The notes beneath the pieces were generated by a model. It was not told where the DNA came from and ran no database searches. It was given only the letters and a program-made list of their open reading frames with translations. The position numbers and the translations under genes are program-made. A stretch of 64,000 bases of DNA from Roseateles sp. XES5 (lineage in GTDB: Bacteria > Pseudomonadota > Alphaproteobacteria > Rhizobiales > Rhizobiaceae), in NCBI RefSeq assembly GCF_020535545.1, contig NZ_CP084752.1, positions 1,285,501 through 1,349,500 on the forward strand, written 5' to 3'. Every line of letters starts with the position of its first letter. Position 1 is the first letter of the stretch. Shown here in pieces: positions 43,838 to 52,629 of this stretch.

Positions 43838-45712
43838 ATGCTACCAAAATTCCAGGTCAATTCCACGGGTGATCTGGGGAAGTCGACCTTTGTCTTCGCT
43901 GCCCCGAGTGCCACGTCAAGCAAGCTGGCCGTCCTGTTTGTTGCGCTGGGTGGATATGTCGAACAGATATCCGTGGATGGCGACTGGGTAGAGATTAACC
44001 TGTACAGGAGTGGCGCACAGTTGGCGCCAACGGCCAAAGGTTGGATCCACAGGTCCTATCTCGGCGCCCCCTTCCACATGCCACCCGAAGAGCCTGTACC
44101 GGCGATTTCCTACGTGTTCCCATGCGCTCAGACGGAGGAACGCCTAAAGGCTGTCGACAATCGCGTGATCCCGGCCATTGACCTTATCGCGCTCGGTCTC
44201 ATCGAGCATGGCCTGGAGGACGGCTTTGCGACCGTGAACGACGAAACGCTTCTTGCATTCCAGTCGGAGTTCGATGAACCGAGCGCGATCGGCGCCTACG
44301 GTCTCACGGAGACCCAGTGGCAGCTTTTCCTCGACACCGGTGGAACCGCGCTGAATTACGATCTGGACGATCGCATCTATTCGCGGAACCAGGTCGATGC
44401 CGCTGCCTATTTCCTGCGTGAGTTCTGGCGACGCATGGCTGAACTGAAGGAACAAAACCCTCAGGAATACCTGCCGCGAAAAGTTGACCTTCTCTGCGCA
44501 TGGCTGTGTGGACCCAATCTAGAACAAGGGGCGAGAGCCGCTCTCGCAATGGCGAGCCGCGACGAAGAGCAGTCCATGTTGTCACAGAAGATGACAACGT
44601 TCCTGGAAGAGACACTGGGGTGGCCAGTGAATTCGCAGGAAACCGCGGCATTCCTCAACCGGCGTGCGCGCTTCGCTAAAACTGGTAGCAATGCCGCCAC
44701 TGTCGGCACCTTTCTGAAGCGAGTGAAGGAAGCGCAAGACAAGGCGTTGGCGGCCGCCGTCAGACTGCTAGAGTACTATATACCCACATTCCTCGATCTC
44801 GGCTCACTCACAGCCGCGCCCTGGATGACGCCGGCGCGCGCGCAACTGGAAATGTGGAGCAAGGATTGGGTGGAGCATCGCGACCCAGGGCAACAGAAGG
44901 CTCTCAGCTTTTTCGCAGCAACGGATCACGGGCCTGGGAAAGTCACCAATCCTGCAACCGGAGAGATCACTGATTGGTGCGGTGCGTTCACGGCTTGGTG
45001 CATGCGGGAAACCGGAGCCCCCGTTCCAAAGGGCGCCGCGCTGGCAGCAAACTGGAAGAAATGGGGCGACGTCGATCTGCCCACGCTGCACAAGAGCGAG
45101 GTGCCGGCCGGCGCCGTGGTAATGCTGTCGCCGACGGCGGGTACCGGGCAGATCGGCCATGTCTGTTTCTTCGACGGCTGGCATGAGACTCGCAAGGAAT
45201 TCTGGGGGCTTGGCGGAAACCAGGGCGACAGGGTAACCCGCCAAACCTGGAAATCGGAAAATATCGTCGCAATTCGAGCGCTCTCCGACAAGACGGTTTC
45301 GACGAACAACGATCTCGAGATCCTGGCGCGGACGCTTTGGGGGGAAATTCGCGGCGGCAACCTCACCCAGAGGCGCCACGTCGCGATCGTCGTGCTCAAT
45401 CGCTTCTTGACCCATTATCGCTCCGAGGGATCGATCGCCAGCGTCTGCCGCTCGGCAAAACAATTCTCCTGCTGGAACCCGGGAACTCAGGCACGGCATG
45501 AGATTGATGCCTTGAGCAACGATGACAAGGTATTGGGCGAGTTGCGTAAGATCGCCAGCGCGGTGATCGCCGAACGGCTGGCCGGGAGTGTAGACACATT
45601 CGGCCTGACGGTCCGCCATTTCCACAAGACCGGCACAGGGACGGATTGGGCTGACCCCTCCAAATTCGTTCTCAACGATGACGCGCATATGTTCTACAGG
45701 GATATCGCGTAA
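43838..45712 (+). CDS. Multidomain peptidoglycan hydrolase (SH3, transglycosylase-like, CHAP-like/TIGR02594, SleB)
   Basis: 624 residues without signal peptide or membrane helix. About 1-80: SH3-like barrel ending GWIHRSYLG. About 95-250: helical region with FQSEFDEPSAIGAYGLTETQW, similar to lytic transglycosylases, where Glu144 would be catalytic. About 345-480: TIGR02594/CHAP-like peptidase with Cys381 in DWCGAFTAWCM, His441 in GHVCFF and Asn461 in GGNQG. About 490-624: SleB-type hydrolase_2 with Glu503 in LWGEIRGG and AKQFSCWNPG. Cutting both glycan and peptide bonds would make it a potent lysin. It follows a lipoprotein gene, and the GC is lower than nearby. It could be a phage-like endolysin, a secreted effector or a remodelling enzyme; how it leaves the cytoplasm is unknown. 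Confidence 0.82.
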   Translation: MLPKFQVNSTGDLGKSTFVFAAPSATSSKLAVLFVALGGYVEQISVDGDWVEINLYRSGAQLAPTAKGWIHRSYLGAPFHMPPEEPVPAISYVFPCAQTEERLKAVDNRVIPAIDLIALGLIEHGLEDGFATVNDETLLAFQSEFDEPSAIGAYGLTETQWQLFLDTGGTALNYDLDDRIYSRNQVDAAAYFLREFWRRMAELKEQNPQEYLPRKVDLLCAWLCGPNLEQGARAALAMASRDEEQSMLSQKMTTFLEETLGWPVNSQETAAFLNRRARFAKTGSNAATVGTFLKRVKEAQDKALAAAVRLLEYYIPTFLDLGSLTAAPWMTPARAQLEMWSKDWVEHRDPGQQKALSFFAATDHGPGKVTNPATGEITDWCGAFTAWCMRETGAPVPKGAALAANWKKWGDVDLPTLHKSEVPAGAVVMLSPTAGTGQIGHVCFFDGWHETRKEFWGLGGNQGDRVTRQTWKSENIVAIRALSDKTVSTNNDLEILARTLWGEIRGGNLTQRRHVAIVVLNRFLTHYRSEGSIASVCRSAKQFSCWNPGTQARHEIDALSNDDKVLGELRKIASAVIAERLAGSVDTFGLTVRHFHKTGTGTDWADPSKFVLNDDAHMFYRDIA

Positions 45713-45915
45713 CGCACCGAGGTGTTCAGGGGCGGACTGGCTGCTCCTTGCCACGGAACACTGGCCCGGTATGCCCTGTGTGCTCTCCTGTGTTTTGACA
45801 AAGCCTTCGGAACAAGCGCACACCATCCATGCCGACCATGCTTCCCGGCATGGATAGAGAAACATGTCTCACCTGATTTGCGAGTCTCGCTTCCGGAAAG
45901 GAAGCAGCCCCTAGA

Positions 45916-46014
45916 GTTTGTCAGGGAAAAGTGGGAACCGGTTTTCCCGAAAAGACAAACGAAAACAAAAGAATTTAGAGCATGTCTGGTTCAATCTGAA
46001 CCTGACATGCTCTA
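45916..46014. repeat. 99-bp dispersed intergenic repeat, copy 2
   Basis: 98 of 99 bases match 9504-9602, in the same orientation. It contains the same two hairpins. It lies at the 3' side of the accessory pair and just beyond the phoB terminator, near the junction between accessory and conserved DNA. The remaining stretch 45713-45915 holds no gene that I can support. Confidence 0.9.
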
Positions 46015-46019
46015 AGACG

Positions 46020-46041
46020 CAAACAGGCCCCGCAGGGCCCA
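46020..46041 (-). terminator. Terminator after phoB
   Basis: On the minus strand GGCCC-TGCG-GGGCC is followed by TGTTTGCG. A short GC hairpin about 30 bp past the phoB stop codon, closing the phosphate cluster. Confidence 0.6.
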
Positions 46042-46070
46042 TTTCCGTCCTTGGGAGGAATTTCGTCCGC

Positions 46071-46754
46071 TCAGGTTTCCAGCGAGTAGCCCGCGCCGCG
46101 AACCGTGCGGATGACGTCTTGCATGTTGGCGAAGTTGAGCGCCTTGCGCAGGCGCCCGACATGGACGTCGACCGTGCGTTCGTCGACATAGATGTCATGG
46201 CCCCAGACGCCGTCCAGAAGCTGCGAGCGCGAGAAGACACGGCCCGGCGAGGTCATCAGGAATTCCAGCAGGCGGAATTCCGTCGGGCCGAGGCGTACTT
46301 CGCGGGTGCGGCGATGGACGCGGTGCGTCTCGCGGTCGAGTTCGATATCGCCGCAGCGCAGCACCGTCGAGACGACCTCGGGCTTGGCGCGGCGCAGCAT
46401 GGCCCGCACGCGGGCGACCAGTTCCGGTGTCGAGAAGGGCTTGACGACATAGTCGTCCGCGCCGGTGGCAAGACCGCGCACGCGCTCGCTCTCCTCGCCG
46501 CGCGCCGTCAGCATGATGATCGGCAGGCGCTCGGTTTCCGGGCGCTGGCGCAGGCGCCGGCACAGTTCGATGCCGGAGACGCCGGGCAGCATCCAGTCGA
46601 GGATGAGCAGGTCGGGCATGCGCTCCTGCAGGCGCATCTCGGCTTCGTCACCGGAGAGGATCGTATCGACCTCGAAGCCTTCCGCTTCGAGATTGTAGCG
46701 CAGGAGGACGCTGAGCGCCTCCTCGTCTTCCACGACGGCTATTCTGGGCACCAT
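46071..46754 (-). CDS. phoB: Phosphate regulon response regulator PhoB
   Basis: 227 residues, OmpR/PhoB type. The receiver domain (1-120) has the acidic pair VEDEE, phospho-acceptor Asp in LLILDWMLPGVSG and Lys in YVVKPFSTPEL. The winged-helix DNA-binding domain (about 130-227) has LGPTEFRLLEFLMTSPGRVFSR and VDVHVGRLRKAL. It is phosphorylated by PhoR in low phosphate and activates Pho-box promoters. It follows phoU by 23 bp at the end of the pst cluster. Confidence 0.97.
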   Translation of the reverse strand: MVPRIAVVEDEEALSVLLRYNLEAEGFEVDTILSGDEAEMRLQERMPDLLILDWMLPGVSGIELCRRLRQRPETERLPIIMLTARGEESERVRGLATGADDYVVKPFSTPELVARVRAMLRRAKPEVVSTVLRCGDIELDRETHRVHRRTREVRLGPTEFRLLEFLMTSPGRVFSRSQLLDGVWGHDIYVDERTVDVHVGRLRKALNFANMQDVIRTVRGAGYSLET

Positions 46755-46777
46755 GGAGTTTGAACCCTGCTTCTCTT

Positions 46778-47497
46778 TTACTCGGTGACGTCGGCGGCGA
46801 CCACGGAGGTCGACGTGTCGTCCTTCGGGCGCTCGCCTTCCGGCTGGGAGCCGGTCGCCATGTAGTAGATGGTCTCGGCGATATTGGTCGCGTGGTCGCC
46901 GATGCGCTCGATGTTCTTGGCGCAGAACAGGAGATGGGTGCAGGGCGTGATGTTGCGCGGGTCTTCCATCATGTAGGTCAGGAGTTCGCGGAACAGCGAG
47001 GTATAGATGGCGTCGATCTCGTCGTCGCGCTCGCGGATGGCCTTGGCCTTGTCCACCGAGCGGGTGGCGTAGACATCGAGCACTTCCTTCAGCTGCATCA
47101 GCGCCAGTTCGGCCAGGTGCTCCAGGCCGCGGGCGAGCTTGCGGGGCATGCCCGAGCTCTGCACGGCGATGACGCGCTTGGCCGTGTTCTTGCCGAGGTC
47201 GCCGACACGCTCCAGTTCGGCGGCGATGCGGATCGCGCCCATGATCTCGCGCAGGTCCGCCGCCATCGGCTGGCGTTTGGCGATGGTGACAACGGCCTTG
47301 TCGTTGATCTGGCGCTCGGCAGTGTCGAGGATGACGTCCTCGGAAATGACCTTCTGGGCGAGGGCTGCGTCCGTCGTGACGAGAGCGCGCACGGAATCGG
47401 CCACCATCTGCTCGGCGGTGCCGCCCATTTCGGAGATGCGGCGGGAGAGGTACTTCAATTCTTCGTCGTAGATCGAGACAATATGGGTCGATGACAT
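46778..47497 (-). CDS. phoU: Phosphate transport regulator PhoU
   Basis: 239 residues, two three-helix PhoU repeats. RISEMGGTAEQMVADSVRAL and the metal-site helices (ERVGDLGKNTAKR in the first repeat, ERIGDHATNIAETI in the second) are conserved. It links PstSCAB activity to PhoR signalling and restrains phosphate uptake. It sits between pstB and phoB, the standard rhizobial order. Confidence 0.97.
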   Translation of the reverse strand: MSSTHIVSIYDEELKYLSRRISEMGGTAEQMVADSVRALVTTDAALAQKVISEDVILDTAERQINDKAVVTIAKRQPMAADLREIMGAIRIAAELERVGDLGKNTAKRVIAVQSSGMPRKLARGLEHLAELALMQLKEVLDVYATRSVDKAKAIRERDDEIDAIYTSLFRELLTYMMEDPRNITPCTHLLFCAKNIERIGDHATNIAETIYYMATGSQPEGERPKDDTSTSVVAADVTE

Positions 47498-47547
47498 GGT
47501 TCTGTCCTTAATGCACTCGGTTTCAGGGATGCCTGGCGACGGAAGCG

Positions 47548-48360
47548 TCAGCCGAAGCGGCCCATGATGTAGTCCTGGGTGCGCTGGTCATCCGGGTTGG
47601 TGAACATCTTGTCGGTGTCGTTCTCCTCGACGAGGTTGCCGAGGTGGAACATGGCGGTGCGCTGCGAGACGCGCGCGGCCTGCTGCATGTTGTGGGTCAC
47701 GATGGCCACGGTGTAGTCGCTCTTGAGCTCGTGGATGAGCTCTTCGATCTTGCCGGTGGAAATCGGGTCCAGCGCCGAGCAGGGCTCGTCGAGCAGCAGC
47801 ACCTCGGGCTTGATCGCGATGCCGCGCGCAATGCACAGACGCTGCTGCTGGCCGCCGGAGAGGCCGGAGCCGCTCTGGTTGAGCTTGTCCTTGACCTCGT
47901 TCCACAGCGCGGCCTTCTTCAGCGCCCATTCCACGCGCTCATCCATCTCCACGCGCGGCAGGGTCTCGAACAGGCGCACGCCGAAGGCGATGTTGTCGTA
48001 GATGGACATCGGGAAGGGCGTGGGCTTCTGGAAGACCATGCCGATCTTGGCGCGGATCAGGGAGACATCTTCCTTGCTGGTCAGGATGTCGCCGCCGTCC
48101 AGCAGGATCTGGCCTTCCGCGCGCTGCTCGGGGTAGAGCTCGAACATGCGGTTGAGCGTGCGCAGCAGGGTGGACTTTCCGCAGCCCGAGGGGCCGATGA
48201 AGGCGGTGACGGTGTTCTCGCGGACATTCAGGTTGACGTCGTAGAGGGCGCGCTTCTCGCCGTAATAGACCGAAACGTCCTTGCCGATCATCTTGTAGGA
48301 AATGTCGTTCATTTTCTTGTCCAGCGCTTTCTCGACTGCTGCTTCTGACATCATGTTCAT
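47548..48360 (-). CDS. pstB: Phosphate ABC transporter ATP-binding protein PstB
   Basis: 270 residues from [18 protein letters not shown]. Walker [10 protein letters not shown], signature [14 protein letters not shown], Walker [18 protein letters not shown] and switch His in VTHNMQQA. It ends ...DYIMGRFG, the typical PstB C-terminus. It energises high-affinity phosphate import with PstA and PstC. An ATG 20 codons upstream overlaps pstA and is less likely. Confidence 0.97.
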   Translation of the reverse strand: MNMMSEAAVEKALDKKMNDISYKMIGKDVSVYYGEKRALYDVNLNVRENTVTAFIGPSGCGKSTLLRTLNRMFELYPEQRAEGQILLDGGDILTSKEDVSLIRAKIGMVFQKPTPFPMSIYDNIAFGVRLFETLPRVEMDERVEWALKKAALWNEVKDKLNQSGSGLSGGQQQRLCIARGIAIKPEVLLLDEPCSALDPISTGKIEELIHELKSDYTVAIVTHNMQQAARVSQRTAMFHLGNLVEENDTDKMFTNPDDQRTQDYIMGRFG

Positions 48361-48373
48361 AGGATCGGTCCTT

Positions 48374-49702
48374 CTACCAGCGCCGTTCGAAACGGCGGCG
48401 CAACAGGATGGCGCCAACATTCATGAGGATAAGGAAGATGAGGAGCACGATGATCGCGCCCGACGTGCGCTCCACGAAGGCGCGCTCGGCCTCGTTCGCC
48501 CACATGTAGATCTGCACCGGAAGGGCCGTCGCGGGATCGAGCGGCGTTGCCGGAACGTCGGCGACGAAGGCGACCATGCCGATGAGGAGCAGCGGTGCGG
48601 TTTCGCCGAGCGCATGGGCGAGGCCGATGATCGTGCCGGTGAGGATGCCGGGCATGGCGAGCGGCAGGACGTGGTGGAACACGGTCTGCATCTTGGAGGC
48701 GCCAAGGCCGAGGGCTGCCGACCGGATCGACGGCGGCACGGCTTTCAGGGCCGCGCGGGTCGCGATGATGATCGTCGGCAGCGTCATGAGCGTCAGCACC
48801 AGGCCGCCGACGAGGGCCGCCGAGCGCGGGAAGCCCGCGAAGTTGACGAAGACGGCAAGACCCAGGAGACCGTAGACGATGGACGGTACCGCGGCGAGGT
48901 TGTTGATGTTCACCTCGATCAGGTCTGTGAAGCGGTTCTTCGGAGCGAACTCTTCCAGGTAGATCGAGGCGGCGACGCCGATGGGCAGCGAGAGCACGAG
49001 CACGATCAGCATCATGTAGAGCGAGCCGACCACGGCGACGCCGACGCCTGCCGCTTCCGGACGGCTCGACGCGCCGTTGACGAAGAGGCCGGTGTTGAAA
49101 TGCTTGGCAAGCGCGCCGCTTTCGGCAAGCTGGTTCATCCAGCCGACCTGCTTGTCGGAGATCTTGCGGTTGCCTTCCGCGACGGAAAGGTCGATCTGGC
49201 CCTTATAGGCTGAGTCGAGATCGCCATGGGCGAGGAACGTCACCGTCTGCGTGGTGCCGATGATCGACGGATCGGCCGTGACCATGTCGCGGAACTGCAC
49301 GCGGACGCTGTCGGAGATCATGCCGTTGACGGCCTTGAGACCGGCGCGGTCCTTCTCGTCGACGCCGAGCACCTTGGCGAGCGCATTGCGGGCGACGACC
49401 GGGTAATTGGCCGAAACCAGTTTCTGCGGGTTCGTGGCGCGCTCGTTGTTCTTATCGATGATCTGTTCCGAGAACTCGACCGGAATGGTGATCATCGACT
49501 GCTGGAAGGCGGTGTAGCCCTTGGAGACCACCGAGAACAGCAGCAGGAACAGGAAGAGAAGACCGAAGCCGATGGCGGCCATGCCGAAGAAGCGGAAACG
49601 GCGTTCGGCGGCGTAGCGGCGGCCAAGGCCGATATCGCGGCGCTCCGGCTTGGCGGAAACGCCAAGGGCGGCCATCGAAGGGCTGGTGGAAACCTGGCTC
49701 AT
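48374..49702 (-). CDS. pstA: Phosphate ABC transporter permease PstA
   Basis: 442 residues from [20 protein letters not shown], with a first membrane helix (about 40-65), a long periplasmic insertion (about 66-220) typical of alphaproteobacterial PstA, then five membrane helices with the EAA-like loop ([23 protein letters not shown]). Its start overlaps the pstC stop by 4 bp (ATGA). An upstream start inside pstC is possible but unneeded. Confidence 0.95.
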   Translation of the reverse strand: MSQVSTSPSMAALGVSAKPERRDIGLGRRYAAERRFRFFGMAAIGFGLLFLFLLLFSVVSKGYTAFQQSMITIPVEFSEQIIDKNNERATNPQKLVSANYPVVARNALAKVLGVDEKDRAGLKAVNGMISDSVRVQFRDMVTADPSIIGTTQTVTFLAHGDLDSAYKGQIDLSVAEGNRKISDKQVGWMNQLAESGALAKHFNTGLFVNGASSRPEAAGVGVAVVGSLYMMLIVLVLSLPIGVAASIYLEEFAPKNRFTDLIEVNINNLAAVPSIVYGLLGLAVFVNFAGFPRSAALVGGLVLTLMTLPTIIIATRAALKAVPPSIRSAALGLGASKMQTVFHHVLPLAMPGILTGTIIGLAHALGETAPLLLIGMVAFVADVPATPLDPATALPVQIYMWANEAERAFVERTSGAIIVLLIFLILMNVGAILLRRRFERRW

Positions 49703-51183
49703 TCGTACTGCTCCCGGTATTTGCGCACGATGTAGAGGGCGTAGATGTTGAGGCAAAGCGTGATGAAGAACAGCGTGATGCCGAGCGCGAAAGCCACCAG
49801 CGTCTGAGGCGAGGTGAATTCGAGGTCGCCCGTCAGCTGGTTGACGATCTTGACCGTCACCGTCGTCATCGGCTCGAAGGGATTGAGCTGCATGCGGGCG
49901 GCAACGCCGGCGGCCAGCACCACGATCATGGTTTCGCCGACGGCGCGCGAGGCGGTCATCAGCAGAGCGCCGACAATGCCCGGCAGGGCGGCCGGCAGGA
50001 TGACGCGCTTGATCGTTTCCGAACGGGTGGCGCCAAGGCCGAGCGAACCGTCACGCAGGGCGCGCGGCACGGCGGTGATGATGTCGTCCGACAGCGAGGA
50101 GACGTAGGGGATCAGCATGATGCCCATGACGAAGCCGGCGGTCAGAACGCTCTGCGCCTGGATGAAGTTGGAATAGTTGCCGGTGACGAGACCGTTCAGC
50201 TGGGCGGAGATATCGCGCAGGAACGGGCCGACCGTCACGAGGGCGAAGAAGCCGTAGACGATGGTCGGGATGCCGGCCAGCACTTCGAGCAGCGGCTTGG
50301 CCACCGAGCGAACGTGACGCGAGGCATATTCCGACATGTAGATGGCGGCGAAGAGACCGACCGGCACGGCGACCAGCATGGCGACGAGGCCGATATAGAG
50401 CGTGCCGGCGAGCAACGGGATCAGGCCGAACTGGCCGGCCGAAGCCGTCGCCCCCGCCGCGGCGAAGCGCGGATCCCAGACCGTGCCGAAGAAGAATTCC
50501 CAGGCCGGCACCATGTTGAAGAAGTGCACGGCTTCCGTGAACATCGAGGTGACGATGCCGACCGTCGTCAGGATGGCGATCGACGAGGCGGCGATCAGGC
50601 CGACCAGCATGACGCCTTCGACGCGGTTGCGGGCGCGGAACCTCGGCGTGATCGAGCGATAGGCGAGCAAGGCGCCGGCGGCGGCCGTGAGAACCGCAAT
50701 GACCGACAGCCAGGTGTTGCTGTTCGTCGTCATGCGGTTGAGATCGTCGGCGGACTTGAGCATGTAGGGCGCCGGCTCGGCGGCGAGCGGCACGCCCTTG
50801 GCGGCCAGGATGTCACGGGCGGCCGCGCCCTCCTTGAAGAGGGCCTCGCGCTCCTCCCCCGTCAGCACCTTGAAGCCGCGGGCGATGGCGCTGATCATGT
50901 TGTAATTGAGGTTCTGCGTCGCCTGCGGCTCGGCCTTCACCTCTTCGGGGAAGCCAGCGCGAACGGTCGAGCTGATATACATCGGGCTTGCGATAACCCA
51001 GACGAACAGGACGACGACCGCCGGAAGCATGGCCCAGATGGCGACGAAGGAGCCGTAATAACCCGGCCGAGAATGCAGGTTTGAAAGCTTGCCGCCGGCA
51101 AGCGCGTTGGCGCGCCAGCTGCCGATAAGATAGCCCACGACGCCGATGGCGGCGACGATGAGCAGAAGAAGGGAAATACTCAT
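49699..51183 (-). CDS. pstC: Phosphate ABC transporter permease PstC
   Basis: 494 residues, longer than E. coli PstC because of an N-terminal pair of membrane helices and a soluble insertion (about 70-145), as in other rhizobia. The C-terminal permease core has FAAIYMSEYA, VLAGIPTIVYGFFALV and the coupling loop SLGLGATRSETIKRVILPAA. It overlaps pstA by 4 bp and lies 222 bp after pstS. Confidence 0.95.
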   Translation of the reverse strand: MSISLLLLIVAAIGVVGYLIGSWRANALAGGKLSNLHSRPGYYGSFVAIWAMLPAVVVLFVWVIASPMYISSTVRAGFPEEVKAEPQATQNLNYNMISAIARGFKVLTGEEREALFKEGAAARDILAAKGVPLAAEPAPYMLKSADDLNRMTTNSNTWLSVIAVLTAAAGALLAYRSITPRFRARNRVEGVMLVGLIAASSIAILTTVGIVTSMFTEAVHFFNMVPAWEFFFGTVWDPRFAAAGATASAGQFGLIPLLAGTLYIGLVAMLVAVPVGLFAAIYMSEYASRHVRSVAKPLLEVLAGIPTIVYGFFALVTVGPFLRDISAQLNGLVTGNYSNFIQAQSVLTAGFVMGIMLIPYVSSLSDDIITAVPRALRDGSLGLGATRSETIKRVILPAALPGIVGALLMTASRAVGETMIVVLAAGVAARMQLNPFEPMTTVTVKIVNQLTGDLEFTSPQTLVAFALGITLFFITLCLNIYALYIVRKYREQYE

Positions 51184-51372
51184 TGAGGAAATTCTCCCGG
51201 CGAGATCATCCGCGGTGTCATTTTGTTTGTCACAATGCCGGACGCAAAACCGCGTGCTGACTTTTGCCGGCAGTGCTTCGAGCGCGCCCCAGTGGCTCGC
51301 CGCGACCGTTCGACAGGCGCCCCGTTCCCGGTCGAGGAACAGGACGTGGGCGCAAGCCGCCCGAAAGGGAGT

Positions 51373-51397
51373 GGCCGGCGCGAAAACCGCGCCGGCC
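51373..51397 (-). other. Perfect hairpin between pstS and pstC
   Basis: GGCCGGCGCG and CGCGCCGGCC form a 10-bp stem with a 5-nt loop, nine bases past the pstS stop codon. No T-run follows, so it more likely stabilises the pstS mRNA end or slows readthrough than terminates fully. This would give more binding protein than permease. Confidence 0.7.
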
Positions 51398-51405
51398 GAA
51401 GCACA

Positions 51406-52440
51406 TTACATGATCTTGCCGTCAACGAAGGCCTTGCGGACTTCTTCGCGCTCTGCGTCCGGAGCCGGAACGAGGCCGTATTCAGCCAGCGGGGAGTCGG
51501 GGCCGATCATGTCGTCGCTCGTGAAGAACTCGACATATTCCTTCAGGCCCGGGATAACGCCGAGATGTGCCTTCTTGACGTAGAAGAACAGCGGGCGGGA
51601 AACCGGGTATTCGCCGGAAGCGATCGTTTCGGTCGACGGAACGATGCCGCTGACGGTGGCGACCTTCAGCTTGTCGGCGTTGTTTTCGTAGAAAGAAAGG
51701 CCGAATACGCCGACGCCGGACTTGTTGGCGGCGATGCGGGCGAGCGTTTCGGTGTAGTCGCCGTCGATGTCGACAGCCAGACCGTCCTTGCGAACGGCGA
51801 TGCACTTGGCATGCTGTTCCTTTTCGTCGGCGACAGCGGCCTTGATCACGTCAGCGGCGCCGGTTGCCTTGCAGCCTGCAGCGAGCATCTTCTCGTCGAA
51901 GACTTCGCGGGTGCCGTGCTTTTCGCCCGGGATGTAGGCGGCGATTTCGACGTCCGGCAGGTCCTTGTTGACTTCCGACCACTTCTTGTAGGGGTTGGCG
52001 ACGAGCTTGCCGTCGACGACGACTTCAGCGGCGAGGGCCAGGTAGAGATCCTTCGGCTCGAGCTTCAGGTCGGCATTGCCGGCGTCCGTGGCGAAGACGA
52101 TACCGTCATAGCCGATCTTGACTTCCTGGATCTCGGTGACGCCGGCAGCCTTGCAGGCCTCGATCTCGCTGTCCTTCATGGCGCGCGATGCGTTGGCGAT
52201 GTCGAGGGTTTCCGGGCCGACGCCCTTGCAGAATTCCTTCAGGCCGCCACCGGTGCCGCCGGATTCGACGATCGGGGTCTTGAAGTCGGGGAAGGTCTCG
52301 CCGAACGTCTCGGCGACGATCTTGGCGTAGGGAAGAACGGTGGAGGAGCCGGCGATCTGGACCTGGTCGCGCGCAACGGCAACGCCTGCGAAGGCGGCAG
52401 AAGCAACGAGCGCCGCGAGAGTGAGCTTAAGAGATTTCAT
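51406..52440 (-). CDS. pstS: Phosphate-binding protein PstS
   Basis: 344 residues. Signal peptide MKSLKLTLAALVASAAFAGV with cleavage near VAVA, then RDQVQIAGSSTVLPYAKIVAE, whose GSST loop binds phosphate. PIVESGGTGGGLKEFCKG is the second phosphate contact and KHGTREVFDEK is conserved. It is the periplasmic receptor of the high-affinity importer. A Pho-box-like sequence lies about 100 bp upstream. Confidence 0.96.
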   Translation of the reverse strand: MKSLKLTLAALVASAAFAGVAVARDQVQIAGSSTVLPYAKIVAETFGETFPDFKTPIVESGGTGGGLKEFCKGVGPETLDIANASRAMKDSEIEACKAAGVTEIQEVKIGYDGIVFATDAGNADLKLEPKDLYLALAAEVVVDGKLVANPYKKWSEVNKDLPDVEIAAYIPGEKHGTREVFDEKMLAAGCKATGAADVIKAAVADEKEQHAKCIAVRKDGLAVDIDGDYTETLARIAANKSGVGVFGLSFYENNADKLKVATVSGIVPSTETIASGEYPVSRPLFFYVKKAHLGVIPGLKEYVEFFTSDDMIGPDSPLAEYGLVPAPDAEREEVRKAFVDGKIM

Positions 52441-52540
52441 CTGGGTTCTCCCGAAGAGGACGTGTGTGTAAAGCGCGCCTTTCGCGCTCTCTGCCGTTGA
52501 CCGGCGGCCCTTCTCTAAACCCCGATCGCCATCCCTTTTA

Positions 52541-52568
52541 TGTCACTTTGACGAAACATTTGTGACAC
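52541..52568 (-). promoter_or_regulatory. Pho box candidate upstream of pstS
   Basis: On the minus strand TGTCACAAATG is followed by TTTCGTCAAAG and TGACAT, imperfect 11-bp direct repeats of the PhoB half site (T/CTGTCA type). The position about 100 bp before pstS fits PhoB activation and autoregulation of the cluster. Confidence 0.6.
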
Positions 52569-52629
52569 ACCAAGCCAATGAATTTGCTTGTCTATTTCAG
52601 ACGAAACGACGGAAGCTCCGCCCTTTGTG

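Noticed and set aside
42211..46041. Accessory pair as a transposon
   Set aside because: No transposase or terminal inverted repeats; only one copy of the 99-bp repeat flanks it, so the repeat pair does not bracket it.
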